Assembly: GCA_947385085.1 (NCBI GenBank)
Contig: CANDJN010000018.1
Location: forward strand, 1 to 38,411
DNA: 38,411 nucleotides
Direction of reading: 5' to 3'
DNA from: an uncultured Erysipelotrichaceae bacterium
GTDB taxonomy: Bacteria; Bacillota_I; Bacilli_A; Erysipelotrichales; Erysipelotrichaceae
In this document: positions 1 to 7,782 of the stretch, piece after piece
How the letters are laid out: each line of letters opens with the position of its first letter
How positions within the stretch are numbered: the first letter of the stretch is position 1
The notes under the pieces: model-generated
Told to the model about the DNA's origin: nothing
What the model saw: the letters and a program-made list of their open reading frames with translations, nothing else
The model's database searches: none
Translations under genes and position numbers: made by a program

Positions 1-1372
1 AGCCATCAATTTCAAAGTTTTGATACGAGTTATCTCCATTTGATTCCACTGTATAAGTTAGTGGCATGACCCCTTGTGGATTCACTGTGATCTTTCCTAC
101 GGTTTGTCCTACATTCACATTTTTGCTGAATTCATAATCACCTAATGATGCACCGCTTTGTGGCTGTTGAGCATAGGCTAATTTGTGTGGCTCTACAATT
201 TCTAAAGGCAATAAATCAGAAATCGGTGAACTTTCTACAGCTAGCTGAGATGAAGCATCGTATTCTTCATTAATTACCGCAACCTGGTATTTTCCTACCG
301 GAACACCGGTTAAATCCAACGCATAATCGTTTGTACCATTTAGCGTGGCACTTCCTAACTTATAATATTGAATATCTGTTCCGTTATCATTATATAAGAT
401 AACTGATATTCTTGTATTACTTCCTGTGTTGGCATTTACAGTTAAATCTACTGTTTTATCTTTTGTTATTTTATTGATACTGTTTGATCTATATTTAATA
501 TCCTGTAAAGATGCGGTTAAGGATGATTGAATTCTTAACTTATTTGGATTTAATTCATTGTTTTCATTCCAATTGTTTGTATCAATAGAATAGCTATGCC
601 AGCTTCCATCTGTATATGATGTATTAGCCGCAAAATTTATTTTTGATTTATCCATAAGAGAAAATGGGCGAAGTCCAGCTATCAGAGGATTTCCAGACGC
701 TGCTCTCGAATCCCACCACCCAAACCGTTCATTTTTCGACAAAAAAGTTCCGTCTTCTATATACTTAAGATCACAACCCACAGCAACAGTCATACCTTGT
801 TGTCCTGTAGTCCAATATGAGGGAGTGGAATCACCCCAAGGCACAACTCTTCCCTCTAGCCAATACCCAGAATTATCTTTATATGCTCGATCTGTTACCG
901 ATAACCCAAGTGTACCTCCATTTTTAACATCTGCTAATGCTGGTAAAAATGGATCTTTATTTATAATAGTATTTTCATTAGTATCTAAAGTGATGTTTCT
1001 TATTTCATTTTTAAGAGGAGTCATTGGACAATAGAAAATAGTATTATTTGCTGCTTTTAGACAATAATTTTCTATATTCGCTCCACTTTGAGGAGTGGTT
1101 GTGATAGGTATACTGCTATCATAGGTCGACATTTTTTTAATCGCCTTACTGCTCATCAACACATAATTCCCGTTATTGTTGTTATTTCCAATGTCCCATA
1201 CGATTTCCTTATTATTATATTTACCTAAAACTACTTTAGATCCTTTTGGCAATTCAAAAACTGGTGCTGATTGTGCGTGTAATACAGAAATAAAACCATG
1301 ATTTAAGTAAATATACCCAAAAGAAATAATGCTCATGATACATATAAATAATACTATTAATCTCTTTCGCAT
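1..1372 (-). CDS. Exported surface protein, 3' end beyond window
   Basis: Partial gene: the reading frame stays open from an ATG at 1372 to the left edge (about 457 residues seen). The start follows an AAAGGA-type ribosome site. The N-terminus is a classical signal peptide (MRKR, a hydrophobic stretch, then a likely signal peptidase I site around HAQ-SA at residues 32-36). Residues about 40-250 resemble the DUF6273-type domain of clostridial surface proteins (a VVLGKYNNKEIVWDI start, VLMSSKAI, later aromatic-rich stretches). The following part is beta-rich and Ig/cadherin-like, with a NVGQTVGKITV motif near the edge. No sorting signal or lipobox is visible; the C-terminus is outside. It lies 125 bp downstream of an ECF sigma factor gene on the same strand and may be co-transcribed with it. 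Function is unknown; the export call is firm, the domain names are less so. Confidence 0.75.
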   Translation of the reverse strand, partial: MRKRLIVLFICIMSIISFGYIYLNHGFISVLHAQSAPVFELPKGSKVVLGKYNNKEIVWDIGNNNNNGNYVLMSSKAIKKMSTYDSSIPITTTPQSGANIENYCLKAANNTIFYCPMTPLKNEIRNITLDTNENTIINKDPFLPALADVKNGGTLGLSVTDRAYKDNSGYWLEGRVVPWGDSTPSYWTTGQQGMTVAVGCDLKYIEDGTFLSKNERFGWWDSRAASGNPLIAGLRPFSLMDKSKINFAANTSYTDGSWHSYSIDTNNWNENNELNPNKLRIQSSLTASLQDIKYRSNSINKITKDKTVDLTVNANTGSNTRISVILYNDNGTDIQYYKLGSATLNGTNDYALDLTGVPVGKYQVAVINEEYDASSQLAVESSPISDLLPLEIVEPHKLAYAQQPQSGASLGDYEFSKNVNVGQTVGKITVNPQGVMPLTYTVESNGDNSYQNFEIDG

Positions 1373-1449
1373 AACGATCTTTCCTTTCGCAAACAAAGCA
1401 TATCTCACCGCGTGTTTTGCCCCCAGTTTCGTCAATGAGATACACTTCG

Positions 1450-1468
1450 TTTATGAAAAGGTCATAAA
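1450..1468. repeat. Inverted repeat between sigma factor and surface gene
   Basis: Perfect 7-bp arms TTTATGA and TCATAAA separated by AAAGG lie in the 125-bp gap. There is no good T-run on the minus strand, so it is not a convincing terminator. It could be an operator or a weak hairpin in a read-through transcript. Confidence 0.3.
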
Positions 1469-1497
1469 AATACAATTTTTTTATTAATTTCTTTTAT

Positions 1498-2466
1498 TTA
1501 TTCAAAAGAACCTTTCCAATACTGTTCTAAAAGAACATAATAAAGGTTACCATTTGCTTTTAATTGCTCATATAGCGGACGCATTTGTGCCTTTTCCGCT
1601 TCGCTTTTCTCTTGAAGCTCTTTGTCGCAATGCGCCCATTGCTTTAACTGTGTATAGGCTTGCTTGGCGTCGAACGTTGCGTTTTCACTTTCATTTTGAT
1701 GCTGGGGCATCCAATGATCACGCAGAATCACGCCACCCACAACACAGCTTACCGCAATGCCAAGTCCAATTCCTAAATGTCCCCATTGAATATTGGCTTT
1801 CTTTGTATTCATGGATAACATGCGTTCTTGATTCGACATCATCATAAGCGCACATAGCGCTGCCAAATTCTCCACCCGGAAAGTAATGCGAATATCATTA
1901 CTTCGGCAATAATTCTCCACATCAACACGCAATGACTTCTTGGCATTGGCTAAACGACTCTTTACCGTACCGTTGGGAATTTGCAACATCGTTGCGATTT
2001 CATCAATCGATAGCTGCGCAAAATATTTTAATGCAATGACTTCACGTTGCTCCGAACTCAAATGCTTCATACAGATGCTGAGCACTTCCATATCCCCTTG
2101 ATAGTGCGCCTGTTCCTCCGGCAAAAATTCACGCCGTTTCTCCTGTTGAAGGTATAACAAATCTAATGAGCGCTCATCCATTCCCTTATCCTTATTGGAA
2201 CGAAACAAGTGCTTGCATTCATTATGAGTGATTGTTGTCAGCCAATACTTAAACTGTTTGGCATCTTTAATGTCATTGATATAACGGATAACCTTAAGGA
2301 AGACCTCCTGTTTGATTTCCTCCGCATCCGCTTCGCAATTCGTCATTTGAAAAGCCACATAATAAACCAGCTTATGATAGCGTTCATACAATTCGTTAAA
2401 AGCCGTTTCACTACCCTGTTGAATCTCTTCCACCAGGCGTGCATCACTCATTTGATTCAGTTCCAT
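1498..2466 (-). CDS. ECF-type sigma factor with C-terminal membrane segment
   Basis: 322 residues. Sigma region 2 covers about residues 8-90 (FNELYERYHKLVYYVAF, then EEIKQEVFLKVIRYI) and region 4 about 128-180 (LSSEQREVIALKYF, then IPNGTVKSRLANAKKSLR, the recognition helix). Ordinary ECF factors end near residue 190. This one continues with a transmembrane helix at about 229-248 and a hydrophilic tail to 322 that would lie outside the cell. Such an arrangement suggests membrane tethering or a built-in anti-sigma-like sensor (inference). The start at 2466 is preferred over an upstream in-frame start at 2514: it has a GAAGGTGAA ribosome site, and the upstream 48 bp contain the promoter. Downstream on the same strand is an exported surface protein, a plausible target. 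Confidence 0.85.
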   Translation of the reverse strand: MELNQMSDARLVEEIQQGSETAFNELYERYHKLVYYVAFQMTNCEADAEEIKQEVFLKVIRYINDIKDAKQFKYWLTTITHNECKHLFRSNKDKGMDERSLDLLYLQQEKRREFLPEEQAHYQGDMEVLSICMKHLSSEQREVIALKYFAQLSIDEIATMLQIPNGTVKSRLANAKKSLRVDVENYCRSNDIRITFRVENLAALCALMMMSNQERMLSMNTKKANIQWGHLGIGLGIAVSCVVGGVILRDHWMPQHQNESENATFDAKQAYTQLKQWAHCDKELQEKSEAEKAQMRPLYEQLKANGNLYYVLLEQYWKGSFE

Positions 2467-2485
2467 GAATTTCACCTTCTTTTTT

Positions 2486-2514
2486 ATCTTATGAGAAAAA
2501 TTTACATCTGTCAA
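2486..2514 (-). promoter_or_regulatory. Sigma-A promoter of the ECF sigma gene
   Basis: On the minus strand, TTGACA (2514-2509) is followed after 17 bp by TAAGAT (2491-2486), about 20 bp ahead of the ATG at 2466. The near-consensus match supports housekeeping transcription and excludes the longer 5' reading frame. Confidence 0.65.
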
Positions 2515-2526
2515 TATGTAATGTGA

Positions 2527-2925
2527 ATAAACGTTAATAAAACGCTTTTTACAGCATTAAAACATTTGCTTATAAATTAATTATAAACCATAATTATAAT
2601 TTTGTAAATTGATTATTTGTTGGAATATTTTGGCGATTAAAAGTATTATTTTGGCTTTCATCAATTCCTGATAAGCAATGTGAGCTTTTAGTGATTTTTA
2701 TACATCCAGCAATAATAACTCACTAAGTACATTCTATTTATTAATTGTTTAATGCTTTCCGTGCTATTTATTCATATTATCTATTGTTATCCCATTTATA
2801 CAACATTAAATGCCATGAAACGATGCTTTTGCGAAATATTAAAATTTGACGTTACCTTCCAACCAATGGCTAATATCCATTCCACCGTAAAGAATATGAG
2901 CTATATTTAAAATAACATTGATGTC
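2527..2925. other. AT-rich stretch without a recognisable gene
   Basis: About 400 bp of very AT-rich sequence between the sigma factor promoter and the Fic remnant. All six frames are broken by stops. No tRNA, riboswitch or clear hairpin terminator was seen. It is probably decayed DNA next to the pseudogene. Confidence 0.5.
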
Positions 2926-3329
2926 TTAACCTTCATAGTATTCTACAAGCAATCGTTTAAACTTCGGCACTTCTTTCTCCGGTATTACCAAAAATCACCA
3001 CCATGTGAAATAAGATAATGGTTTGCAAAAATCACTGACTCGTTTATTGCTGTCTAAAAATATCTGTGTCTTCACGCAATAAAGACAAAGTCTGATAGCA
3101 ATATTAATAACCTCGCCATTATCATCAACAATCTCACGGATTCTGCCTTTTACATCTAGCTCGCTGGGTAAAGGCGGAACATATGACACACGCTTTCTTA
3201 CATAAAGATATTTTCCGTCGCCTCGCTCCTTTATTTCAGGCGTACCATCGTAAAACATCAGATTCAGTCTTGCATGGAGGTCGGCCGACTCCTAAGTAAT
3301 TCCTGTATTTTACTATATTGTACTGCCAT
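2926..3329 (-). pseudogene. Broken Fic-domain protein gene with internal deletion
   Basis: Three frames together give a recognisable Fic-family protein. The first part, from ATG 3329 (MAVQYSKIQELLRSRPTS), hits a stop and shifts frame before 3258. The middle open stretch (2995-3258) holds FYDGTPEIKERGDGKYLYVR, then PPLPSELDVKGRIREIVDD and KTQIFLDSNKRVS, the region of the Fic loop. A second shift near 3025 is needed to continue with FANHYLISHGG, and a third near 2990 to reach LVIPEKEVPKFKRLLVEYYE and the TAA at 2926. As I recall the intact family, about 280 residues long, the KYLYVRKRV block and the SY.PPLP block are separated by over 100 residues. Here they are directly joined, so a large internal deletion has occurred. 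The gene cannot make a working Fic enzyme. Confidence 0.8.
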
Positions 3330-3566
3330 TGTAATCTCATTCTTTGGGGAACAATCTTTGCAATCGGTATAACAAAATGATCCCCAATAATCAATATTGA
3401 TTGGGCTATGTTTCTTCAAATGTCGTTATTGATAAAGTGCTTACCTAATTCAGTAAAAAATTTTGTGAAAAACCATCATTCTTATCTCGATGTCTGTCTC
3501 TAATAAGCCGTTAACATAGGCAATTCTAGAAATTCTAATACACATGAATCTTTTGCGTATAAGTAC
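3330..3566. other. Gene-free spacer
   Basis: About 240 bp between the Fic remnant and the terminator of the next operon. Only short reading frames without ribosome sites are present. GGGGA/TCCCC halves near 3356 and 3392 could form a loose hairpin of unknown meaning. Confidence 0.35.
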
Positions 3567-3587
3567 AAAAAAAGCAGTATCCACTGC
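3567..3587 (-). terminator. Rho-independent terminator of the aspartokinase operon
   Basis: Read on the minus strand: GCAGT, loop GGAT, ACTGC, followed by seven T. It lies 13 bp after the stop of the 63-residue gene and closes the three-gene operon. Confidence 0.7.
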
Positions 3588-3599
3588 CAGTTTTCATTC

Positions 3600-3791
3600 C
3601 TATAAAATTTCAATACCCTGTTGTGAAATCAGATTTTTAGCTGCCCGCAAAGCATCGTTATTTCCGTTGATGACGATCGCGTTATGTGAACAGGGAATCT
3701 CATGTTCAATACCCGCACTCTTTAATAAAGCGGATAATGACTGCTTGTGTTCTTCATCCAAATGATCCTTGATCAAGATGATACTTGCCAT
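3600..3791 (-). CDS. Small predicted ferredoxin/ACT-fold protein
   Basis: 63 residues starting MASIILIKDH, with a strong GGGAGGAATT ribosome site. I do not recognise a named family. The predicted secondary structure runs beta (residues 3-8), alpha (12-27), beta (29-34), beta (37-42), alpha (45-57), beta (59-63). That is the beta-alpha-beta-beta-alpha-beta order of ACT and other ferredoxin-like domains. It is the third gene of an operon with an aspartokinase that lacks its own ACT domains (74 bp after the second gene) and is followed by a terminator. Acting as a detached regulatory domain is an attractive but untested idea. A free-standing unrelated ferredoxin-like protein is equally possible. 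Confidence 0.65.
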   Translation of the reverse strand: MASIILIKDHLDEEHKQSLSALLKSAGIEHEIPCSHNAIVINGNNDALRAAKNLISQQGIEIL

Positions 3792-3865
3792 CCTAAATTC
3801 CTCCCGTTTCTCCCCTAATTATAGCCAAAAGCGTTTGACATTACAATAGTTATGCAAAAACGGGG

Positions 3866-4855
3866 TCATAAAAAGTTATGCAAAATATAAAATGCGAGCT
3901 TTACAGCGGCACTGCAGCGAATTGCCAAATCATCGCATACTGCCCATGTGGTAAAGGTATGTGCATCGCTTCTACGCATTCGCCCAATATAAATGCGATA
4001 ATCATGGAGAGCATCAGCGGTAATCGGATACATATTGTGGGGAATGTCATCAAAACAGATCATTGCGGGATTACTGCTGAAAGTATCAATTAAGAGATTT
4101 AAATGCAGCACATCCTCGCATAAAAAAGCTATACTCATTGACAAACCGCGAAAAGAAGCAATGCGTACACATGTAGCACTTAACGTTAAATCAAAGCCAA
4201 AAGCCTTGGCATAGCGTTGAAATCGCTGTTCTTCTTCACTATTGCCATAATCATTGAAATGTGATGTTTGCGGTAATGCTTGAAACAACAGCGGCAAATG
4301 AGGTTGGATATCATAAAACGGAAACCAGCTGGATTCGATGGAGTCTCCTTTTGCATAGGCTTGAAGCTGCTTGGACAGGTCAAGGCAGGCATCATCCCCC
4401 ATTTCTGCTACACTGTGTAAGGAGGTCATAACAGCCTGTTTCACCCGCTGGTATTTTGTCACTGTGGCATAGACATTCGCAAATAGTATAAAAGCGGCAA
4501 AGGGAATCTGTAACTCATGATCGCTTTGCTTAAATTGATCCAGATTCAACGAAGGGATCAACGCTTTTGCGTTCTCTGCTTCCTTTCCCAGATGAATCAT
4601 ATACCCATGATGAGATAACGGCAAGGAAAGCGGCTGTTCCTCATCACAGTCAAATAAAATATCGCAGGCTTCCAATAATGAATCATCTGAACCGCAATGG
4701 ATGATCCCCTTTTTTCCCTCTCCTAACATCTCATTTCCCGATGCTTTATCAAACAACATTATCGTTCCCGGAAAATGCCATTTTTCCAGCCACTCACGCA
4801 GTTCTCTGCCCATTTGACTGGAGGCCGGTATGATACCTGCCTTATATTCCCTCAT
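3866..4855 (-). CDS. Aspartate-semialdehyde dehydrogenase homologue, probably inactive
   Basis: 329 residues, close to the usual length of Asd. The C-terminal half aligns clearly with bacterial Asd: SATCVRI (226-232), a DD..HNMYP segment, IYIGRMRR and a final helix. The N-terminus keeps only a degraded GxxGxxG-like turn (PASSQMGREL). The catalytic cysteine motif (NCST in active enzymes) is absent: the corresponding stretch near 126-134 reads ANVYATVTK. The catalytic histidine of the GHSE motif is replaced in RGLSMS (236-241). Active-site loss at both positions suggests a pseudoenzyme, comparable to the USG-1 type paralogues. The gene starts 4 bp after the aspartokinase stop, so the two are translationally coupled and probably interact (inference). 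The start has a GGGTGAAAG ribosome site lying in the end of the upstream gene. Confidence 0.75.
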   Translation of the reverse strand: MREYKAGIIPASSQMGRELREWLEKWHFPGTIMLFDKASGNEMLGEGKKGIIHCGSDDSLLEACDILFDCDEEQPLSLPLSHHGYMIHLGKEAENAKALIPSLNLDQFKQSDHELQIPFAAFILFANVYATVTKYQRVKQAVMTSLHSVAEMGDDACLDLSKQLQAYAKGDSIESSWFPFYDIQPHLPLLFQALPQTSHFNDYGNSEEEQRFQRYAKAFGFDLTLSATCVRIASFRGLSMSIAFLCEDVLHLNLLIDTFSSNPAMICFDDIPHNMYPITADALHDYRIYIGRMRRSDAHTFTTWAVCDDLAIRCSAAVKLAFYILHNFL

Positions 4856-4859
4856 ACTT

Positions 4860-5582
4860 TCACCCTTCTATCACTGTTCCTGTATGATTGGAAAACGTCC
4901 CCTTTAGATGAATTCGGATTCCATGTTTTTTCGCAAACAAAACACTGCGATCATGCAGGACACGACTTTTCATATTCAGCATTTCATCATAGTTCAGCCG
5001 ATCATAACGAACCGCACACTCATTTAATTTGGGATCATGATCATATACCCCATCCACATCGGTATAAATATCCACTTCTTTTAACCCCAGCATATGCGCA
5101 AACAGCACGGCACTGTAATCACTGCCGCCTCGTCCCAATGTGGTTACCTTATGTTCATAGGAGGTGGCGATATATCCGCCGACTACAATAATATCATATT
5201 CACGCAATTTCATTTTTATTTCTTTATTATCAAGCTTTATCACTTTGGCATAATCATAGTGATTATCGGTACGAATACCACTGTCAATAAAATTTAAAGA
5301 AAAAGCACGCTGTCCAAGTTCCAGTAATTCACTGCATACGATAATCGCTGCCAACTGCTCACCAATGGATACCAGCCGTGCCCGCTCTTCACGACTCAAT
5401 AGATCACTGCCTAAAGAAAGTAACGTATCGGTGGCATAGGAATCCGCATAGCGCCCCATTGCCGATACGACCACAATAACTTTATGGGAAGCGGCGGCTT
5501 CCATAATATGCCGATAAGCATATTTACGCGTCGCTTCACTGCGCAGTGAAGTTCCGCCGAATTTCATGACTTTGATATCCAT
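4860..5582 (-). CDS. Aspartokinase catalytic domain, no ACT domains
   Basis: 240 residues. It shows the amino-acid kinase fold: KFGGTS at 7-12, VVSAMGR, the TTLGRGGSDYSAV substrate/nucleotide motif, YTDVDGVYDHDPK, and a basic end. Aspartokinases phosphorylate aspartate in the first step of lysine, methionine, threonine and diaminopimelate synthesis. Normal enzymes have 400 or more residues with two C-terminal ACT domains that give feedback inhibition. Here the protein stops right after the kinase domain. The stop is genuine, since the next gene begins 4 bp on with its own ribosome site. The start follows GGAGGGTGAAGC. The kinase motifs look intact, so activity is plausible, but not with the usual allosteric control. 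It is the first gene of the operon with the Asd-like and 63-residue proteins. Confidence 0.88.
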   Translation of the reverse strand: MDIKVMKFGGTSLRSEATRKYAYRHIMEAAASHKVIVVVSAMGRYADSYATDTLLSLGSDLLSREERARLVSIGEQLAAIIVCSELLELGQRAFSLNFIDSGIRTDNHYDYAKVIKLDNKEIKMKLREYDIIVVGGYIATSYEHKVTTLGRGGSDYSAVLFAHMLGLKEVDIYTDVDGVYDHDPKLNECAVRYDRLNYDEMLNMKSRVLHDRSVLFAKKHGIRIHLKGTFSNHTGTVIEG

Positions 5583-5772
5583 GCTTCACCCTCCACATTC
5601 CTTCCAAGGTATGCATAAATGATTTGATGGTGTGGGCAGATGGCTTATTTAACCTGTTTTCATTTAAAATCATTCGCCGTATTGATCCTTTTGCGCCATA
5701 AGATTTACCGTATTAACATTGAGAAAACAAGTAAATTGGGATCTAATAAAGATAGCGGTAAGGCAGGTGACT

Positions 5773-7329
5773 ATGATGTATTGTTTAGATACCGATACGC
5801 TGATGATCAATTTTAAAAGGATATTAAATAATGACATTTATGTCGACAAAAGTATGCTAATTGAAAAAACTAATCACATGATCGGAATAGGAAATGGTTA
5901 TGTATGTATCACTCGACCAAGACACTTTGGCAAGATAAGCAATATGAGTATGCTGGGAGCTTATTATACGGTTGGCTATGATGCACAAAGTTTGTTTGAC
6001 GGCTTAAAGATCGAAAAGCACGATACTTTTACTAAGCATCTAAACAAGCATCATGTTATTTATATTGATTTCAGCCGCTTGAGCGATCCCTGTAATACCT
6101 ATGAAGATTATATCTCATGGGTAAAATTTTGTTTAAAACATGACATGAAGGACGCTTATGGAGTGGAAGCCCAAGTCGGTGAACCAATTCAAGAGGTCAT
6201 GAAAAGAACAAAACAAAATTTCATTTTTCTTTTGGATGAATGGGATGCGATCTTTTACGAGAGCTTTATGAGTGAGGAAGACAAGGAAAGCTATTTAAAA
6301 TTCTTAAAGGGATTATTAAAAGATCAGCCGTATGTAGAATTGGCGTTTATGACCGGCGTATTGCCGATTACTAAGTATACCGCCGGCTCTGAGCTCAATA
6401 TGTTTGATGAATGCAGTTTCGTAAATGATCGTGAGTATGAGGATTATTACGGCTTTGGGGAAACAGAAGTAAAGGAATTGTGTAAGCATTTTAAACAGCC
6501 TGTCTATAAGGATTTGAAGTACTGGTATGACGGCTATTATAAAAGTGACGGATCTAGCTTGTTCAATCCTCGTTCTGTCAGCTTTGCGCTAAGCAAGGGA
6601 TATTGTAAGAATTATTGGACTGAGACAGGACCGATGAATGAGATTGCGGATGTGATTGAACACAATGTGGTAGCGGTAAGAGAAGATATTGTGCAGATGG
6701 TCTCGGGCATTCCTGTTGAAATTGAACTGGAAGGCTATGGCGCAGCTCAATTAGATTTAAATAATCGCAACGAAATCTTATCGGCGATGGTCGTATTCGG
6801 CTTTCTGTCCTATCATGACAATGAATTGCGTATTCCCAACAAGGAGCTTATGGAAAAGTTTGAAAAGGTGTTAAAGCGAGAAAGCATGGGAGAGGTAGCG
6901 GAAATCGTGTCACAATCCAAACAAATGCTGGAGGCAACGCTGAATCAAGACAGTGAAAAGGTAGCTGCGATGATGGAAGCGGCACATGATAAAGAAATCC
7001 CCTTCATTCAATATAACGATGAAAACAGTATGGCATGTGTCGTCACATTGTGCCATTTATATGCACGAAACCACTATGATATCATAAGGGAAGCCGCAAG
7101 CGGCAAGGGCTATGCGGTTTTTATCTTCCGGCCGAAAAAGGATCGCTATCCACCGATTATCATGGAATTGAAATACAATAAAAGCGCTAAAGATGTGATC
7201 GATCAAATCCATGAAAGAAATTACGTAGATAAAGTAAAGGACTATCCGGAAGTATTATTAGTAGGCATCAATTATGATACGAAAACGAAGCATCACGAAT
7301 GCATCATTGATACACATTATCGCACGTAA
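5773..7329 (+). CDS. AAA-ATPase-like / PD-(D/E)XK nuclease family protein
   Basis: 518 residues from ATG 5773 (AGGCAGGTGA ribosome site). A TTG 18 codons upstream is in frame but overlaps a possible -35 (TTGAGA) and lacks a ribosome site. The N-terminal half is the AAA-ATPase-like domain (PF09820 type): DIYVDKS at 21-27, the P-loop region RPRHFGKI at 48-55, and Walker B-like FLLDEWDAIF. The C-terminus is the PD-(D/E)XK domain (PF08011 type) with the IIMELKY motif. These proteins are common, often multicopy, in Firmicutes and Bacteroidetes; their role is unsettled. Two key positions deviate. The P-loop reads GKI rather than GKT/GKS. The acidic residue before the ELK motif is lost (GKGYAVF where GxAD is usual). 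The copy may therefore be losing activity. A paralogue sits at the right window edge. Confidence 0.85.
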   Translation: MMYCLDTDTLMINFKRILNNDIYVDKSMLIEKTNHMIGIGNGYVCITRPRHFGKISNMSMLGAYYTVGYDAQSLFDGLKIEKHDTFTKHLNKHHVIYIDFSRLSDPCNTYEDYISWVKFCLKHDMKDAYGVEAQVGEPIQEVMKRTKQNFIFLLDEWDAIFYESFMSEEDKESYLKFLKGLLKDQPYVELAFMTGVLPITKYTAGSELNMFDECSFVNDREYEDYYGFGETEVKELCKHFKQPVYKDLKYWYDGYYKSDGSSLFNPRSVSFALSKGYCKNYWTETGPMNEIADVIEHNVVAVREDIVQMVSGIPVEIELEGYGAAQLDLNNRNEILSAMVVFGFLSYHDNELRIPNKELMEKFEKVLKRESMGEVAEIVSQSKQMLEATLNQDSEKVAAMMEAAHDKEIPFIQYNDENSMACVVTLCHLYARNHYDIIREAASGKGYAVFIFRPKKDRYPPIIMELKYNKSAKDVIDQIHERNYVDKVKDYPEVLLVGINYDTKTKHHECIIDTHYRT

Positions 7330-7366
7330 CCGCAGCGAATCAACTAGCCTTTGATATAAAAATCGT

Positions 7367-7395
7367 TTTACATTATCCTTAACCTTTTGTATAAT
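7367..7395 (+). promoter_or_regulatory. Sigma-A promoter of HTH gene
   Basis: TTTACA (7367-7372), a 17-bp spacer, and a perfect TATAAT (7390-7395), 28 bp upstream of the HTH start. This makes the regulator independent of the AAA gene ending 38 bp earlier. Confidence 0.75.
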
Positions 7396-7423
7396 ATAAT
7401 CATTGGGGAAAGGAAAGATGAGA

Positions 7424-7741
7424 ATGGAAACGACCTTTGGAGAATACTTGTTAGCGGCAATCCAAATGCGCAATTTAAGTCAAAAAGAGGCCGCAAGGAT
7501 ATTGAACCTATCACCACAGACATTGAACAATTATATATTAAATAAGCGTACACCGGATTTGTACACCTTGTCACACATTTTAGAAGTATTTCCATTGGAA
7601 GCGGACAGTTTCTTTTCTCATCATAAGAACGCCCATCACGCCTGTACCCAAGATGAGGTGGAACTATTGCGAATATATCGGGAATTAGATCCCAGACAGC
7701 GAAAGTTTATTTTATTAATGTTAAAGGAATTGCCGAAATAA
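7424..7741 (+). CDS. XRE-family HTH transcriptional regulator
   Basis: 105 residues. A helix-turn-helix of Cro/CI type covers about residues 5-58: MRNLSQKEAARILNLSPQTL, then a NNYILNKRTPD recognition region and YTLSHILEVF. The C-terminal part is acidic and helical (TQDEVELLRIYRELDPRQRK), as in small regulators of phage or toxin-antitoxin type and in housekeeping XRE proteins. ATG 7424 sits at the best distance from AAAGGA. ATG 7418 and TTG 7403 are in-frame alternatives with poorer spacing. It has its own promoter and a terminator 8 bp downstream, so it is monocistronic. The target is unknown. Confidence 0.82.
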   Translation: METTFGEYLLAAIQMRNLSQKEAARILNLSPQTLNNYILNKRTPDLYTLSHILEVFPLEADSFFSHHKNAHHACTQDEVELLRIYRELDPRQRKFILLMLKELPK

Positions 7742-7748
7742 AATATTG

Positions 7749-7782
7749 AAAGGGCATCATTTTGATTAAGGATGCCCTTTTT
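7749..7782 (+). terminator. Terminator of HTH gene
   Basis: Stem AAAGGGCATC / GATGCCCTTT (7749-7758 and 7771-7780) with a 12-base loop and a T-run. The opposite-strand azlD stop codon lies at its edge (7782-7784). Confidence 0.85.

Noticed and set aside
1373..1440. Possible c-di-GMP riboswitch suggested by AAAACACGC near the surface protein start
   Set aside because: Only this short string matches; the paired core and tetraloop receptor elements are missing.
1254..1475. 73-residue minus-strand frame overlapping the surface protein start
   Set aside because: It is out of frame with the signal-peptide gene, lacks a ribosome site and covers the intergenic region.
5719..5772. TTG start giving 18 extra residues on the AAA/PD-(D/E)XK protein
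   Set aside because: No ribosome site, and the TTGAGA may be a -35 element. The ATG at 5773 has a ribosome site and begins where family similarity begins.
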